DNA of 34,812 bases from Muribaculaceae bacterium (GTDB taxonomy: Bacteria > Bacteroidota > Bacteroidia > Bacteroidales > Muribaculaceae). Made by a program: the position numbers and the translations under genes. Where the stretch lies: NCBI GenBank assembly GCA_029057985.1, contig JAIDYR010000054.1, positions 1-34,812 of the forward strand, read 5' to 3'. Of this stretch, positions 24,369-33,625 are shown piece by piece. Numbering within the stretch: the stretch's first letter is position 1; every line of letters begins with the position of its first letter. Below the pieces are notes generated by a model. The model worked only from the letters and a program-made list of their open reading frames with translations. It was not told the DNA's origin and did no database searches.

Positions 24369-26567
24369 ATGAAACTACACAACTTTTTATTAGCCGCGTT
24401 AGCTCTGGGAGCCTCAGCCATGACGGCATCCTATTCCTATGGTGCGCGACTGACAATTGACGACTATTGCGACCTTAAGATAGCTACTCCTTCAGGAGTA
24501 AAAGAGATGTCTCCGATGGCTGATGGTCAATCATATTCATGCATATCGGATGACGGCAATTCTATCGAAGTCTATTCTTATAAGACAGGTAAAAAGATAT
24601 CCACACTTTTCTCTATCAGTAATATAAAGGGAGAAGTGAAAATTTCGGAATTTGACGGTTATTCTATCTCCGAAAATGAAAAAGTCATACTGCTATGGAA
24701 TGATACGGAGAAGATATACCGCCATACATTCCGCGCTCAATATTATGTCTATGATATTGCAAGGCAGACTATGAAACGTGTCTCCGATAATGGAGCGCAG
24801 CAAGGGGCCGTCCTATCCCACGACGGAAGATGCGTGGCATATCAGCGCGACAACAATATCTTCATTTCTAACCTCGATTACGGGACCGATTATGCAGTGA
24901 CCACTGACGGCCTTCGAAACAACATAATCAACGGTACGCCCGATTGGGGATATGAAGAGGAGTTTGGAGTACTAAACACTATAAGATGGAGTAGCGACGA
25001 CAACACTCTGGCCTATATACGGTTTGATGAGTCAAAAGTACCTGCCTATAGTTTCGACAACTATCGCAGTTTTTGCGATTCCGATCCTCTGGGAGATCCC
25101 TATCCGGAAGCTTATACGTATAAATATCCTTTGGCAGGGTATCCGAACTCTATAGTATCGGTTCATGCTTATGATTTAAATACCAAGACAACTAAGAAAA
25201 TGGATCTTCCGATAGGGGAGAAAGACTATGTCCCCTCAATGGAATTCGATGGAGGGGGTAAGAATCTGATGGTTATGATTCTTAACCGCGACCAAAATCA
25301 TCTGGATCTTTACCGGGTGAATCCCGGTTCGACGGTTGCTCATAAAGTCCTTACTCAGGAGTCAAAAGCGTGGCTATCACCTCAAGCCTACCAGATGGTA
25401 GATTACGGGAAGAACTCTTTCGTCATTGGAAGCGAGCAGTCGGGATATCGTCATCTCTATCTATATGATTATTCCGGCAATTTGCTTCGCCAGCTGACAT
25501 CGGGGAACTTTAACGTCACGGAATACTACGGATATGATACCAAGCGTGGAATATATTATATTCAGACTACTTCTTTGGGAGCCATCAACCGCAATGTAGC
25601 TTCTACAGACGGTAAAAGCATGAAACTACTGCATAATGAAGCAGGAACTGAGAGCGCATGGTTCAGCAGAAACTTTGATTATTATTTACGTAGCTACAGC
25701 AACAGCACCACTCCTCCGGTCTATGAAATTTACGCCTCCGGCGGCAAGAAGATTATGACTGTGGAAGACAATGCTGAATATGCGGCGAAGTATTCAGGCG
25801 CTCCGAAAATGGAGTTTACCAAGGTCAGAAACGCAGCAGGAGAAGACATGAATGCTTATATAATCAAGCCTGTGGACTTCGATGCCTCGAAGCAATATCC
25901 TCTGATGATGTATCAATACAATGGGCCGGATTCTCAGGAAGTACTCAACAAGTGGAGGATGGAAGGCATCTTCTATATCGCATCGCAAGGATATGTTGTA
26001 GCCGCTGTCGACGGCCGAGGCACCGGCAACCGCTCACGGGAATGGGCCAATGCGGTCTATTGTCATCTTGGAGAATACGAGACTGCCGACCAACTTGCCG
26101 GAGCGAAAGAAATATCAGCATTGCCATACGTCGATTCAGAGCGTACTTCATGTTTTGGCTGGAGTTATGGAGGCTATATGACCCTTATGGAGCTTTCTGA
26201 TCCAGCATGTAAGTTCAAGTGTGGAGTGTCAATGGCCCCGGTGACAGACTGGAGATGGTATGATTCCATTTATACAGAACGCTACATGACGACTCCCCAG
26301 CAGAATGAATCCGGTTATGACCGGGCTTCAGCTATGGATCGCACTCCCAATCTCAGGGGCAGACTGCTGATAATGTCGGGAACTTCCGATGATAATGTCC
26401 ATTATTACAATACCTTGAAATATACATCCAAACTTAACTATGAAGGCACGGTTTTCGATATGATGTCGTTTACAGGATTTGAACATAGTCTGAGGATGTG
26501 TAATGCAAGAAGCCGACTTTTCGCTAAAGTCGCTGACTTCCTGAATACAAATCTCAAAAATGAGTAA
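24369..26567 (+). CDS. Secreted dipeptidyl peptidase IV (S9B family)
   Basis: 732 residues. A signal peptide (MKLHNFLLAALALGASAMTA) supports the start at 24369 rather than upstream. An N-terminal eight-bladed beta-propeller (about 30-475) contains DWGYEEEFG, whose Glu pair holds the substrate amino terminus in this family. The C-terminal alpha/beta-hydrolase has the catalytic triad Ser599 (GWSYGGY), Asp674 (GTSDDNVH) and His706 (GFEHSLR). It should release X-Pro or X-Ala dipeptides from peptides in the periplasm, as DPP IV does in Bacteroidales that use peptides. It is flanked by terminators on both sides, so it is monocistronic; its promoter is not obvious. Confidence 0.95.
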   Translation: MKLHNFLLAALALGASAMTASYSYGARLTIDDYCDLKIATPSGVKEMSPMADGQSYSCISDDGNSIEVYSYKTGKKISTLFSISNIKGEVKISEFDGYSISENEKVILLWNDTEKIYRHTFRAQYYVYDIARQTMKRVSDNGAQQGAVLSHDGRCVAYQRDNNIFISNLDYGTDYAVTTDGLRNNIINGTPDWGYEEEFGVLNTIRWSSDDNTLAYIRFDESKVPAYSFDNYRSFCDSDPLGDPYPEAYTYKYPLAGYPNSIVSVHAYDLNTKTTKKMDLPIGEKDYVPSMEFDGGGKNLMVMILNRDQNHLDLYRVNPGSTVAHKVLTQESKAWLSPQAYQMVDYGKNSFVIGSEQSGYRHLYLYDYSGNLLRQLTSGNFNVTEYYGYDTKRGIYYIQTTSLGAINRNVASTDGKSMKLLHNEAGTESAWFSRNFDYYLRSYSNSTTPPVYEIYASGGKKIMTVEDNAEYAAKYSGAPKMEFTKVRNAAGEDMNAYIIKPVDFDASKQYPLMMYQYNGPDSQEVLNKWRMEGIFYIASQGYVVAAVDGRGTGNRSREWANAVYCHLGEYETADQLAGAKEISALPYVDSERTSCFGWSYGGYMTLMELSDPACKFKCGVSMAPVTDWRWYDSIYTERYMTTPQQNESGYDRASAMDRTPNLRGRLLIMSGTSDDNVHYYNTLKYTSKLNYEGTVFDMMSFTGFEHSLRMCNARSRLFAKVADFLNTNLKNE

Positions 26568-26653
26568 AATCGGAGATACTTCATCCTCTGACATTTTTAT
26601 TTTCCGAATACTCACTATCCCCATAAAAACCGGGATAATGACCAAATAATGTT

Positions 26654-26695
26654 AAAAACAAATTTTTCAGAAAGTTTTCTGAAAAATTTGTTTTT
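26654..26695 (+). terminator. Intrinsic terminator downstream of the DPP IV gene
   Basis: A perfect 20-bp inverted repeat (arms 26654-26673 and 26676-26695) with almost no loop. The stem is AT-rich around TTTTTCAGAAA, and the T run continues to 26700. It lies about 87 bp after the stop codon. Confidence 0.8.
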
Positions 26696-26713
26696 TATTT
26701 GGAAAATATTGCG

Positions 26714-26721
26714 TAATTTTG
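26714..26721 (+). promoter_or_regulatory. -7 box upstream of the unknown membrane protein gene
   Basis: TAATTTTG, a perfect -7 element. TTTG at 26687-26690 is at 23 bp, longer than the usual 19-21. Predicted transcription would start near 26728, leaving about 100 nt of leader that includes a 19-codon open frame. Confidence 0.4.
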
Positions 26722-26773
26722 TGAATGATACGCCCCATAGCAATTATCGCCTGAGGCAAGTCTATCAACAGAT

Positions 26774-26833
26774 ATGCTTACCGAGAAAGATAATTTATCA
26801 GGCGCTAATTTGAAAGTATTCGCAAATGGATGA
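26774..26833 (+). other. Possible 19-codon leader ORF overlapping the next start
   Basis: An ATG at 26774 opens a short frame (MLTEKDNLSGANLKVFANG) whose stop codon at 26831-26833 overlaps the first codons of the 450-residue gene (start 26826). It lies in the predicted leader. It may be chance; the overlapping arrangement would allow translational coupling. Confidence 0.25.
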
Positions 26834-28178
26834 TTTTCAAAAAGTAAATACACTGCAATTATATTCCTTCTGGAAAAATTTATCCATAGGATTGCTCGTC
26901 ATTATTGCAATAATGGCGATCTCTCACATATTGCCGTTTTATGCGGCTCCGATTGTTGCCATTCTGGCAGCCGGAGTCCTCTATTCGATGATCTATAACT
27001 CCCGGGTCTCTCAAAACTCGCAGTGTATGATTGTCATCCACAGTCTGCTCTATTCGGTCATTAACTACACGGTGGTAGTCATCCTGCTTAATGTTCTGGT
27101 GCTGATGAACATCTTTACGCTACCGGATGATTTACTTTTCATGAATGAGCCTTTTCTCCCTTCGCTCATACTTGATCCTGTAGCATTTCTAACTATAGGA
27201 ATCATATATCTTAGACGCAACAGCATATCCGTATGCAGAAACTGCAAGTTGAAAGCCGAAGGATTATATGAACGACGCTCCGGAAAGATATTCCGCTATG
27301 AGTCACATTACCAATTGAAGAATCTGATGATGCTCTTCGGAGCAATGTCAGTCATCGTCTGGGCATATTATCACTTCGTATATATAGAATTAAGCATCAA
27401 CTCGCGCGACTACTATGTATTCGCATGGCTGTATATCATTTGCTTCGTACTGGATGAGATATATTTTATCTATCGCTACTATAATCTTTATCTTGACCTC
27501 AAAGAATCTGATGAAATAATCAGTCAGGATCAGATTCAGGATATGACGGCGCAGACTTATCTGAGATTCTACGTGATATGCGATAATAGCATTTTCCTCG
27601 ATGCACATTACGTCGACAAAAATCAGAGTTTCAGAGAAGTTTTCAATACTCCATTTATGACCCGGCGGGCAGTCAATGGTATCCCGCTTCCGGAAGTGAG
27701 GACGATAATCAGGCGAATGACCGGAGTTAATGACGGCGAACTACGCTTCTTCTTCGGACGTAGGAGTCCTGATTTAAATAATATTTCAATCCTGCGCTAC
27801 TTCTACTTCTTACCCGGGCATCCGGATGATTATAAAGAGATGCCAATTGAAGGAGAATGGATTGATTTCGAAGAAGTAAAAAGAATATATAGCCGCACTC
27901 CGGGAAGAATGAATGCAAGTCTGATTGGTGACATATCCCGACTGGCTACTATCATCCTTACTGAAAAAATTTTCAATGAAGAGGGGAAACGTAAGAATGG
28001 AATCAAGTCTTACAATCCTTCATTTAATCTTCATGATGTGAGAAACTCGCCATTGGATTTCCAGGATGATAAATGGATTAAGATCTCAATGTTCAATTCA
28101 GATACTCGATTCTATTCCATTAAAAAATTCTTCCGTGGCAAGCCAAAAGTAAGTAGCCAGAGGGATATAGAATTATAG
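26826..28178 (+). CDS. Unrecognised integral membrane protein with CxxC loop and large soluble C-terminal domain
   Basis: 450 residues; I do not recognise the family. About six transmembrane helices are predicted, at roughly 17-34, 36-54, 66-97, 108-126, 165-188 and 194-218. Between helices 4 and 5 a basic loop has a CxxC pair (SVCRNCKLKAEGLYERRSGKIFRYE), which could bind a metal or form a redox pair. Residues about 220-450 are soluble, with conserved-looking patches such as LRFYVICDNSIFLDAHYVD, GELRFFFGRRSPDLNN, GEWIDFEEVKRIY and WIKISMFNSDTRFYSIKKFF. The positive-inside pattern suggests both loop and tail are cytoplasmic. It is preceded by a terminator and weak promoter elements; miaA follows 90 bp later. 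Confidence 0.75.
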   Translation: MDDFQKVNTLQLYSFWKNLSIGLLVIIAIMAISHILPFYAAPIVAILAAGVLYSMIYNSRVSQNSQCMIVIHSLLYSVINYTVVVILLNVLVLMNIFTLPDDLLFMNEPFLPSLILDPVAFLTIGIIYLRRNSISVCRNCKLKAEGLYERRSGKIFRYESHYQLKNLMMLFGAMSVIVWAYYHFVYIELSINSRDYYVFAWLYIICFVLDEIYFIYRYYNLYLDLKESDEIISQDQIQDMTAQTYLRFYVICDNSIFLDAHYVDKNQSFREVFNTPFMTRRAVNGIPLPEVRTIIRRMTGVNDGELRFFFGRRSPDLNNISILRYFYFLPGHPDDYKEMPIEGEWIDFEEVKRIYSRTPGRMNASLIGDISRLATIILTEKIFNEEGKRKNGIKSYNPSFNLHDVRNSPLDFQDDKWIKISMFNSDTRFYSIKKFFRGKPKVSSQRDIEL

Positions 28179-28268
28179 GGAAGCATAATTCAATATTAAA
28201 AAATTGCTTCAAAAGAACAATTGCATTCTACTCCAAGAAGAGAATAACAATACGATAAATTCATCGAA

Positions 28269-29183
28269 ATGTACGAAAGCATTACGATTACAGGACCGAC
28301 GGCCTCCGGTAAAACCGGTAAGGCCGTCGCTCTTGCTAAGGCCCTCGGAGGAGAGATAATTTCTGCTGATTCGCGTCAAGTATATATAGGTATGGATCTT
28401 GGGACGGGGAAGGATCTCGACGAATATGATGGCATCCCTTACCATTTGATCGATATTGCTCCGGCCGGAGAAAAATATAACCTTCATCGCTACGTACGTG
28501 ACTTCAGGAAAGCATACGATGACATTATTTCAAGAGACCGGCTCCCAATAATTTGCGGCGGAACAGGGATGTATCTGGAGACTGCCCTTTCAGGAGTCGT
28601 TCTGCCGGAAGTTGAAAGGGATGAAACTTTGCGACGGTCTCTTCAAGGATTATCGCTCGATCAACTGACGGAGATTCTCAAGAACTATAAGAACCTACAT
28701 AACACGACTGATATAGATACATGTCAGCGAGCAATTCGTGCTATCGAGATACAGGAATATTATGCATCTCATCCGGAAGCGGCGGCAGAAGCAGACAAGA
28801 GTAGGAGTAAAAAAATCAATTCGTTGATTGTTGCCGTCGATATTCCTCGCGAAGAAAGAAGAAGAAGAATTACGGAGCGACTGGATGCCAGAATCAATGC
28901 AGGAATGATAGAGGAGGTAAAAAGACTCCTCGAGAGTGGCATTTCTCCCGAAGATCTGATCTATTACGGACTTGAATACAAATACCTGACGCTACACGCC
29001 ATCGGAAAGCTCTCCTACGAAGAGATGCGTCACGATCTCGAGATAGCCATCCATCAGTTTGCCAAGCGCCAGATGACCTGGTTCAGAGGCATGGAACGCC
29101 GCGGATTCACTCTTAACTGGCTCCCCTACGACCTGCCCGATAATGATTTCGTCAGCGCAGTCCTAAAGCTATTCACTGCATAA
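28269..29183 (+). CDS. miaA: tRNA dimethylallyltransferase
   Basis: 304 residues. A P-loop GPTASGKT (9-16) is followed by SADSRQVY (Asp34 is the catalytic position in the family) and by ICGGTGMYLETALSG. A C-terminal segment, FAKRQMTWFRG, is the family's tRNA-binding motif. It transfers a dimethylallyl group to N6 of A37 in tRNAs that read codons starting with U. The MDLGTGKD...YHLIDIAPAGEKYNL segment resembles the second MiaA type seen in Bacteroidales, so another miaA copy may exist in the genome; this is from memory of the family. It converges on the ABC permease gene. Confidence 0.95.
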   Translation: MYESITITGPTASGKTGKAVALAKALGGEIISADSRQVYIGMDLGTGKDLDEYDGIPYHLIDIAPAGEKYNLHRYVRDFRKAYDDIISRDRLPIICGGTGMYLETALSGVVLPEVERDETLRRSLQGLSLDQLTEILKNYKNLHNTTDIDTCQRAIRAIEIQEYYASHPEAAAEADKSRSKKINSLIVAVDIPREERRRRITERLDARINAGMIEEVKRLLESGISPEDLIYYGLEYKYLTLHAIGKLSYEEMRHDLEIAIHQFAKRQMTWFRGMERRGFTLNWLPYDLPDNDFVSAVLKLFTA

Positions 29184-29265
29184 TTCGGGGGGTATCAAAC
29201 CCAACATACGCGTGGTGGGGACACGATGACCCGCATCCCTACACACATATACATCAAACGAAATC
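29184..29265. repeat. GC-rich intergenic element with imperfect hairpin (possible dispersed repeat)
   Basis: The 82 bp between the convergent miaA and permease genes holds a G/C-rich stretch unlike the AT-rich gaps elsewhere. An 11-bp imperfect stem (29215-29225 and 29232-29242; on the minus strand GTAGGGATGCG / CGTGTCCCCAC) has a 6-nt loop. A GGGGGGTATCAAACCC segment lies at 29187-29202. No T run follows. It resembles GTAGGGACGC-type intergenic repeats I recall from Bacteroidales genomes; only one copy is in this window. Confidence 0.4.
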
Positions 29266-30165
29266 CTATTTTGCTCTTATGAACGTAACAATATCTTTGG
29301 GGGAGAATTTTTTACCTTTGAGTAGGATGGAGGAGGTATATAACTTACCGGAGATGGCCATTGCGCCCCATGCGCATATGTATAGAATTATGACGCTTAA
29401 AATACTTTCCCAGAGTGAAGAGGTCTGAGTAATTGCATTGACAGCTCCGACAATCGGAGACGTAAACGGAATATAACTGAGAATCCTTACGAAAATTGTG
29501 TCTCCATTATCAACCGCATACATTCCTACATAAAAGCAGATAAGCAACAGAAATGTCAACACAGTCATGTATTCCTGATTCTCATTATTTTTATCAGTCA
29601 TCGCGCCTACAGCTGCGAATAGCGACCCGAAGAATATATATCCTCCTGTAAAATACAGAATACTCCATACTATCGCCATTACATAATCATAGGTCAGGAT
29701 CTCATGCCACGGTATGTCGATATGGAATACTATTACCACGCCGGCTACTATGACAAAAAGAATAGCACCCCATAGCAAAATCTGAGTCATTCCGACGAGT
29801 CCTACAGCTATTATCTTGGCAAGCATCATCGTGCGTCCGGGCACACAAGTAGCGAGAATCTCTACAATTCGATTTGTCTTTTCAGCTTTGACTTTCTGGA
29901 ATATCTGAGCGCCATAGGTCATCAGAAAAAGAGTCAGCATAAGACCCATCATCAATCCCACGGCTTTGAGTGGAGTCATGTCTTCGGGTTCGGGAGAAAA
30001 CTGCTCTTGTACACTCATAGCTGAATCAGAGTTAGCCATCATAATGCCCCCGAACGCACCGAAGGCTACCATTATCAAAGGCACGAGAAAAGTCGAAATC
30101 CAGAAAGATTTCGAAGTGACATCCGTGTGATATTCATTGCGGATTATAAGTCCTATTTGCGACAT
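29266..30165 (-). CDS. ABC transporter permease (ABC-2/NatB type)
   Basis: 299 residues with about six transmembrane helices: one near residues 23-44, then five between about 70 and 280. The family motif is AEKTNRIVEILATCVPGRTMMLAKIIAVGLVG, in the coupling helix region. NatB-type relatives usually have a large extracytoplasmic domain after helix 1; here only about 28 residues stand there, so this is a short version. With the ATPase gene upstream on the same strand (104-bp gap) it should form an exporter; sodium or drug export is typical for the family, but the substrate is unknown. Confidence 0.88.
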   Translation of the reverse strand: MSQIGLIIRNEYHTDVTSKSFWISTFLVPLIMVAFGAFGGIMMANSDSAMSVQEQFSPEPEDMTPLKAVGLMMGLMLTLFLMTYGAQIFQKVKAEKTNRIVEILATCVPGRTMMLAKIIAVGLVGMTQILLWGAILFVIVAGVVIVFHIDIPWHEILTYDYVMAIVWSILYFTGGYIFFGSLFAAVGAMTDKNNENQEYMTVLTFLLLICFYVGMYAVDNGDTIFVRILSYIPFTSPIVGAVNAITQTSSLWESILSVIILYICAWGAMAISGKLYTSSILLKGKKFSPKDIVTFIRAK

Positions 30166-30269
30166 AATTATTGTTTAAGTTCGTGATTTAGGCCTAATTA
30201 CATTTATAACCTCTCATAGTCTGAAGCATAGAGCTGATAATAATTTGAGTTTTGCAAGCAAAATTTAAA

Positions 30270-31226
30270 TTATCTTTCTCCTTTCGTATAGCCCAAAAAT
30301 ATATCGGTCAAAGAGGGGAGGGCCTCTTCAAAGTGGAGTATATCTGATTGCATCGCTACTGCGTCCAGAATATCCATGTTCTTCTTCCCTTCCTCTTTGC
30401 GGGCTTTATAGGCGTACCCCTTGCGACCCTTCAATGGCTTAGTAGGCGATATTTCTTTCAGGGCTCCGCTGTCGAGAAGTGCCGGAATCTGAAGAGGCGT
30501 CTTCGTCGTTAGAATCAACGAATCATCCTTCCAAGCTTCTTTTACATTTTCAATAGAATCCTTGACCAGAAGTTTTCCATTATTGATCAGCGCAATATCA
30601 CTACACATATCTTCGATCGCCGGCATATTATGAGATGAAAGCATTATCGTAGTCCCTCTATCATGCAGACGCTCTATCAGAGTCTGGAGTAATTGGCCGT
30701 TGATGGGGTCGAAGCCACTGAAAGGCTCGTCAAGGATGACAAGTTCAGGTTCATGGACGAGAGTCGAAATAATCTGCACTTTTTGCTGATTACCTTTTGA
30801 AAGCTCCTTGACTCTGCGACGACGATCGGGAGTCAGGTTGAAAAGCTCGAGGTACTCATTCATAACTTCCGTCAGGCGTTTTTTATCTCCCCCCTTTAGT
30901 TGTCCGAAATACATAATCTGATCCTCGACTCTCATTTTATCATAGAGTCCTCTTTCTTCCGGCATGTAACCTATCCTAGGGGAGGTCTCGAAAGAGGCAG
31001 GCATTCCGTCAATCAATGCTTCTCCGGAATCACTTACCATAATGCCGTTGATAATTCGCAGCAAGGTAGTCTTTCCAGCGCCATTCGGCCCGAGAAGTCC
31101 CATAATAGATCCTCTTTCAACTGAGAAACTTACGTCATCCAAAGCCTGCTTTGTTCCGAAATTCTTCTTCAGATTTCTAATCTCAAGAATAGCCGGCTTA
31201 GTTTCGTCATTATTATTGAGTTCCAT
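30270..31226 (-). CDS. ABC transporter ATP-binding protein (NatA-like)
   Basis: 318 residues from the Met at 31226; the frame reaches 31256, but that would overlap the dnaG end. The nucleotide-binding domain has Walker A GPNGAGKT (46-53), signature LSKGNQQKV, Walker B LVILDEPFSGFDP and the switch His in MLSSHNM. A C-terminal extension of about 80 residues is typical of exporter ATPases of this class. It powers the permease encoded just downstream. It starts 11 nt after the dnaG stop codon, so it is probably part of the dapA-dnaG transcript. Confidence 0.92.
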   Translation of the reverse strand: MELNNNDETKPAILEIRNLKKNFGTKQALDDVSFSVERGSIMGLLGPNGAGKTTLLRIINGIMVSDSGEALIDGMPASFETSPRIGYMPEERGLYDKMRVEDQIMYFGQLKGGDKKRLTEVMNEYLELFNLTPDRRRRVKELSKGNQQKVQIISTLVHEPELVILDEPFSGFDPINGQLLQTLIERLHDRGTTIMLSSHNMPAIEDMCSDIALINNGKLLVKDSIENVKEAWKDDSLILTTKTPLQIPALLDSGALKEISPTKPLKGRKGYAYKARKEEGKKNMDILDAVAMQSDILHFEEALPSLTDIFLGYTKGER

Positions 31227-31237
31227 ATATAAATAAT

Positions 31238-33625
31238 TTATCTTGTCCTCGCGCATAAAATGCGGTCGCCGAGATCTTTTGCCACTTTCGAGCGCATTAT
31301 CATCATTGATGATATTTTACCCTGCAGCTCCTGGATTTTCTGAACTACAGCGTTGAAATCGCTTAGCGAGCTATCGGTGGCGGCCAGACTATTTATATCA
31401 TCATTATCCAATGTGTCAGATAGTCGACGCAACTCCATCATATCTTGCATTACCATCTGATTTAAGATCTCGGATTTCCATTCAATCAAAGCTCTGCTGA
31501 CCAATCCGATCTCATCTTCCTGTATTCGGGAGCCATTTTTGATGAAGATATTTGAGAGTACATATTTTTCACTGATGGCTTGTGTCGTCACTCTTCTCAC
31601 GTCGCCATCCTCATGGCTTGCCAATATATCGCCCGGATAAAAGCGTGCATATTCCTTTAGCATTCTTGACCTCTCTTCCTCAAGGTTGATCTCAAGCTTT
31701 CGCTCCTCGCGCTCAATATCGGCCATAGTAGCAACTTTCCTGGCTATTTCCTCATGTCCGGCCTTTCTTTTACTTTCTATTTCAACTTCTATACTTTCCT
31801 TTCGTCTGATGAAGTCGGCAAAAAAATATTCTAAATTTTCGTTTAATGCTTCAAAGACCTTTTTAAAGACAGGCTCGGAAAACTCCACTTTGTCTACCTC
31901 AAGTTCATCGCATACAAAATCGAGAATAGTATAATAACCTGCATCACCATCATCTTTTTGTTCCTCATTATTTACAGAATTATTACCTGAGCAGACATTC
32001 CAATCGAGATAACCATATTTCAGAAGCAATTCTATCATCCTCGACTCCAAGGGCAACATAGGATTATTCCGGGAAACTCCTGATTGACTGATCTGCCGGA
32101 CGAGCGGGTCTATTGAGTTCCCGGACGTGGATTGTGGGTCACTCTGCGCTGCCCCTGAAGAGAAAGAGGTAGTATTTCCCGATGTTGCACTCTGACTCTG
32201 AGTAGAATTCACGGCATCATCATTTAAAGCGCCTGCGGAATCTACACGACCATTTGCTTCACTTTGATTATCCGGATACATCCTTTGGGCCTCTCTTCTT
32301 TGACGATCACGACTCTGTTGCTCCAGAATCTTGAAACGCGACCGTTCTACTGCGGCTGTCACAGCTCCTTCATCCAGTTTCATCAACCGCGCGCATTCTC
32401 CGATATAGACAGTGCGGTCAACTCCATCAGGAATACAAGCTATCGATTCTATAACACTTCCTGCAACAAGAGCCTTTTTCTGAGGATCGTCGCCCGCATC
32501 TTTCATCAGGACCTCGATCTTGAACCTTATAATGTCACATGAATTACGTTCCACATATTCCCTGAAAGATTCCGGAGTATTTTCTCTTGCAAAGGAGTCA
32601 GGATCATGCCCATCGGGAAGAAGGAGCACGCTTACCTTCAGTTTATGACCCAACAACATATCGATACCCCTTAATGCGGCTTTAATGCCGGCGGCATCAC
32701 CGTCATAGACCAGTGTTATATTGGGAGTGAAACGATGGATCATCGCTATCTGGCCGTCGGTCAGTGCTGTACCGGAGGATGCTACTACATTCTTCAGTCC
32801 GCTCTGCCACATGGAAATTACATCCAGGTAGCCCTCTACAAGGAAGCACCTGTTTTGACGTACTATTTCATTCTTAGCCTGAAAAATTCCATACAGCTCA
32901 TTATTCTTTCGATATAAGACTGACTCCGGAGAATTTATATATTTAGCAGGCCCTCCTTTGAGATCTCGCCCTCCGAAGCCTACGACCTTCCCGGAGGAGT
33001 TCATTATAGGGAAAATCACTCTGCCCCGATATTTATCGTAATTATTGCCTGCCTGGCTTACTCCGGTGATACCGAGAGATTTCAAGGTCTGGAGATCGAA
33101 GCCTTGGCGTTGTAGGATCCCGGTCAGATGATTGCCCTTATCGAGCGCATAACCGAGATGAAATGCTTTAATTGCCTCATCCGTAACCCGGCGCCCATAT
33201 AGATAGGATAGCCCGACATCCCGGCCTTCCGTGGTCGAGGTCAGATCTGATTCCATTTGCTTCATAGCCGCTTCGGCTGCGATTAAAAGACCTTCACGTT
33301 CAGTAGCTTTTTGTCGCTCTTCAGGAGTCAGCTCCCTCTCCTCGACCTTAATGCCGTATTTCTTTGCGAGCTGCTTAAGGGCATCGTAATAGGAGATACC
33401 CTCTTTTTCCATTATGAAATTGACCGGAGAGCCTCCTTTCCCGCATGAGAAGCAGTGGCATATATTGCGCCTTGGATTTACTGAAAACGATGGGGTTCGC
33501 TCATTATGAAAGGGACAAAGTCCCATATAATTGGAGCCTCGCCGAGTAAGATGGACATAATCGCTGACCACCTCCACAATATTTGCCGTATCTTTTATGC
33601 GTTGGACAGTAGCTCTATCAATCAT
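31238..33625 (-). CDS. dnaG: DNA primase
   Basis: 795 residues. The N-terminal zinc-binding domain has a C-H-C-C site (Cys37, His40, Cys58, Cys61). The RNA polymerase core follows (RGRVIFPIMNSSGKVVGFGGR), then a TOPRIM segment with the metal-binding Glu in LVEGYLDV and the acidic YDGDAAG. Residues about 440-520 are a Ser/Gln/Asn/Thr-rich disordered linker. The C-terminal about 250 residues are helical and correspond to the helicase-interaction region. It makes RNA primers at the replication fork with DnaB. Its start overlaps the dapA stop by four bases (ATGA), which implies translational coupling. The total length is greater than the E. coli enzyme because of linker and tail. Confidence 0.97.
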   Translation of the reverse strand: MIDRATVQRIKDTANIVEVVSDYVHLTRRGSNYMGLCPFHNERTPSFSVNPRRNICHCFSCGKGGSPVNFIMEKEGISYYDALKQLAKKYGIKVEERELTPEERQKATEREGLLIAAEAAMKQMESDLTSTTEGRDVGLSYLYGRRVTDEAIKAFHLGYALDKGNHLTGILQRQGFDLQTLKSLGITGVSQAGNNYDKYRGRVIFPIMNSSGKVVGFGGRDLKGGPAKYINSPESVLYRKNNELYGIFQAKNEIVRQNRCFLVEGYLDVISMWQSGLKNVVASSGTALTDGQIAMIHRFTPNITLVYDGDAAGIKAALRGIDMLLGHKLKVSVLLLPDGHDPDSFARENTPESFREYVERNSCDIIRFKIEVLMKDAGDDPQKKALVAGSVIESIACIPDGVDRTVYIGECARLMKLDEGAVTAAVERSRFKILEQQSRDRQRREAQRMYPDNQSEANGRVDSAGALNDDAVNSTQSQSATSGNTTSFSSGAAQSDPQSTSGNSIDPLVRQISQSGVSRNNPMLPLESRMIELLLKYGYLDWNVCSGNNSVNNEEQKDDGDAGYYTILDFVCDELEVDKVEFSEPVFKKVFEALNENLEYFFADFIRRKESIEVEIESKRKAGHEEIARKVATMADIEREERKLEINLEEERSRMLKEYARFYPGDILASHEDGDVRRVTTQAISEKYVLSNIFIKNGSRIQEDEIGLVSRALIEWKSEILNQMVMQDMMELRRLSDTLDNDDINSLAATDSSLSDFNAVVQKIQELQGKISSMMIMRSKVAKDLGDRILCARTR

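Noticed and set aside
26881..26895. TTATCCATA-like sequence as a DnaA box (another single one on the minus strand near 12287-12295)
   Set aside because: Isolated single near-matches inside or beside genes; no cluster or AT-rich unwinding region that would make an origin.
29215..29242. The hairpin between miaA and the permease gene as an intrinsic terminator
   Set aside because: The stem is imperfect on either strand and no T run follows, unlike the other terminators here; better treated as a possible repeat element.
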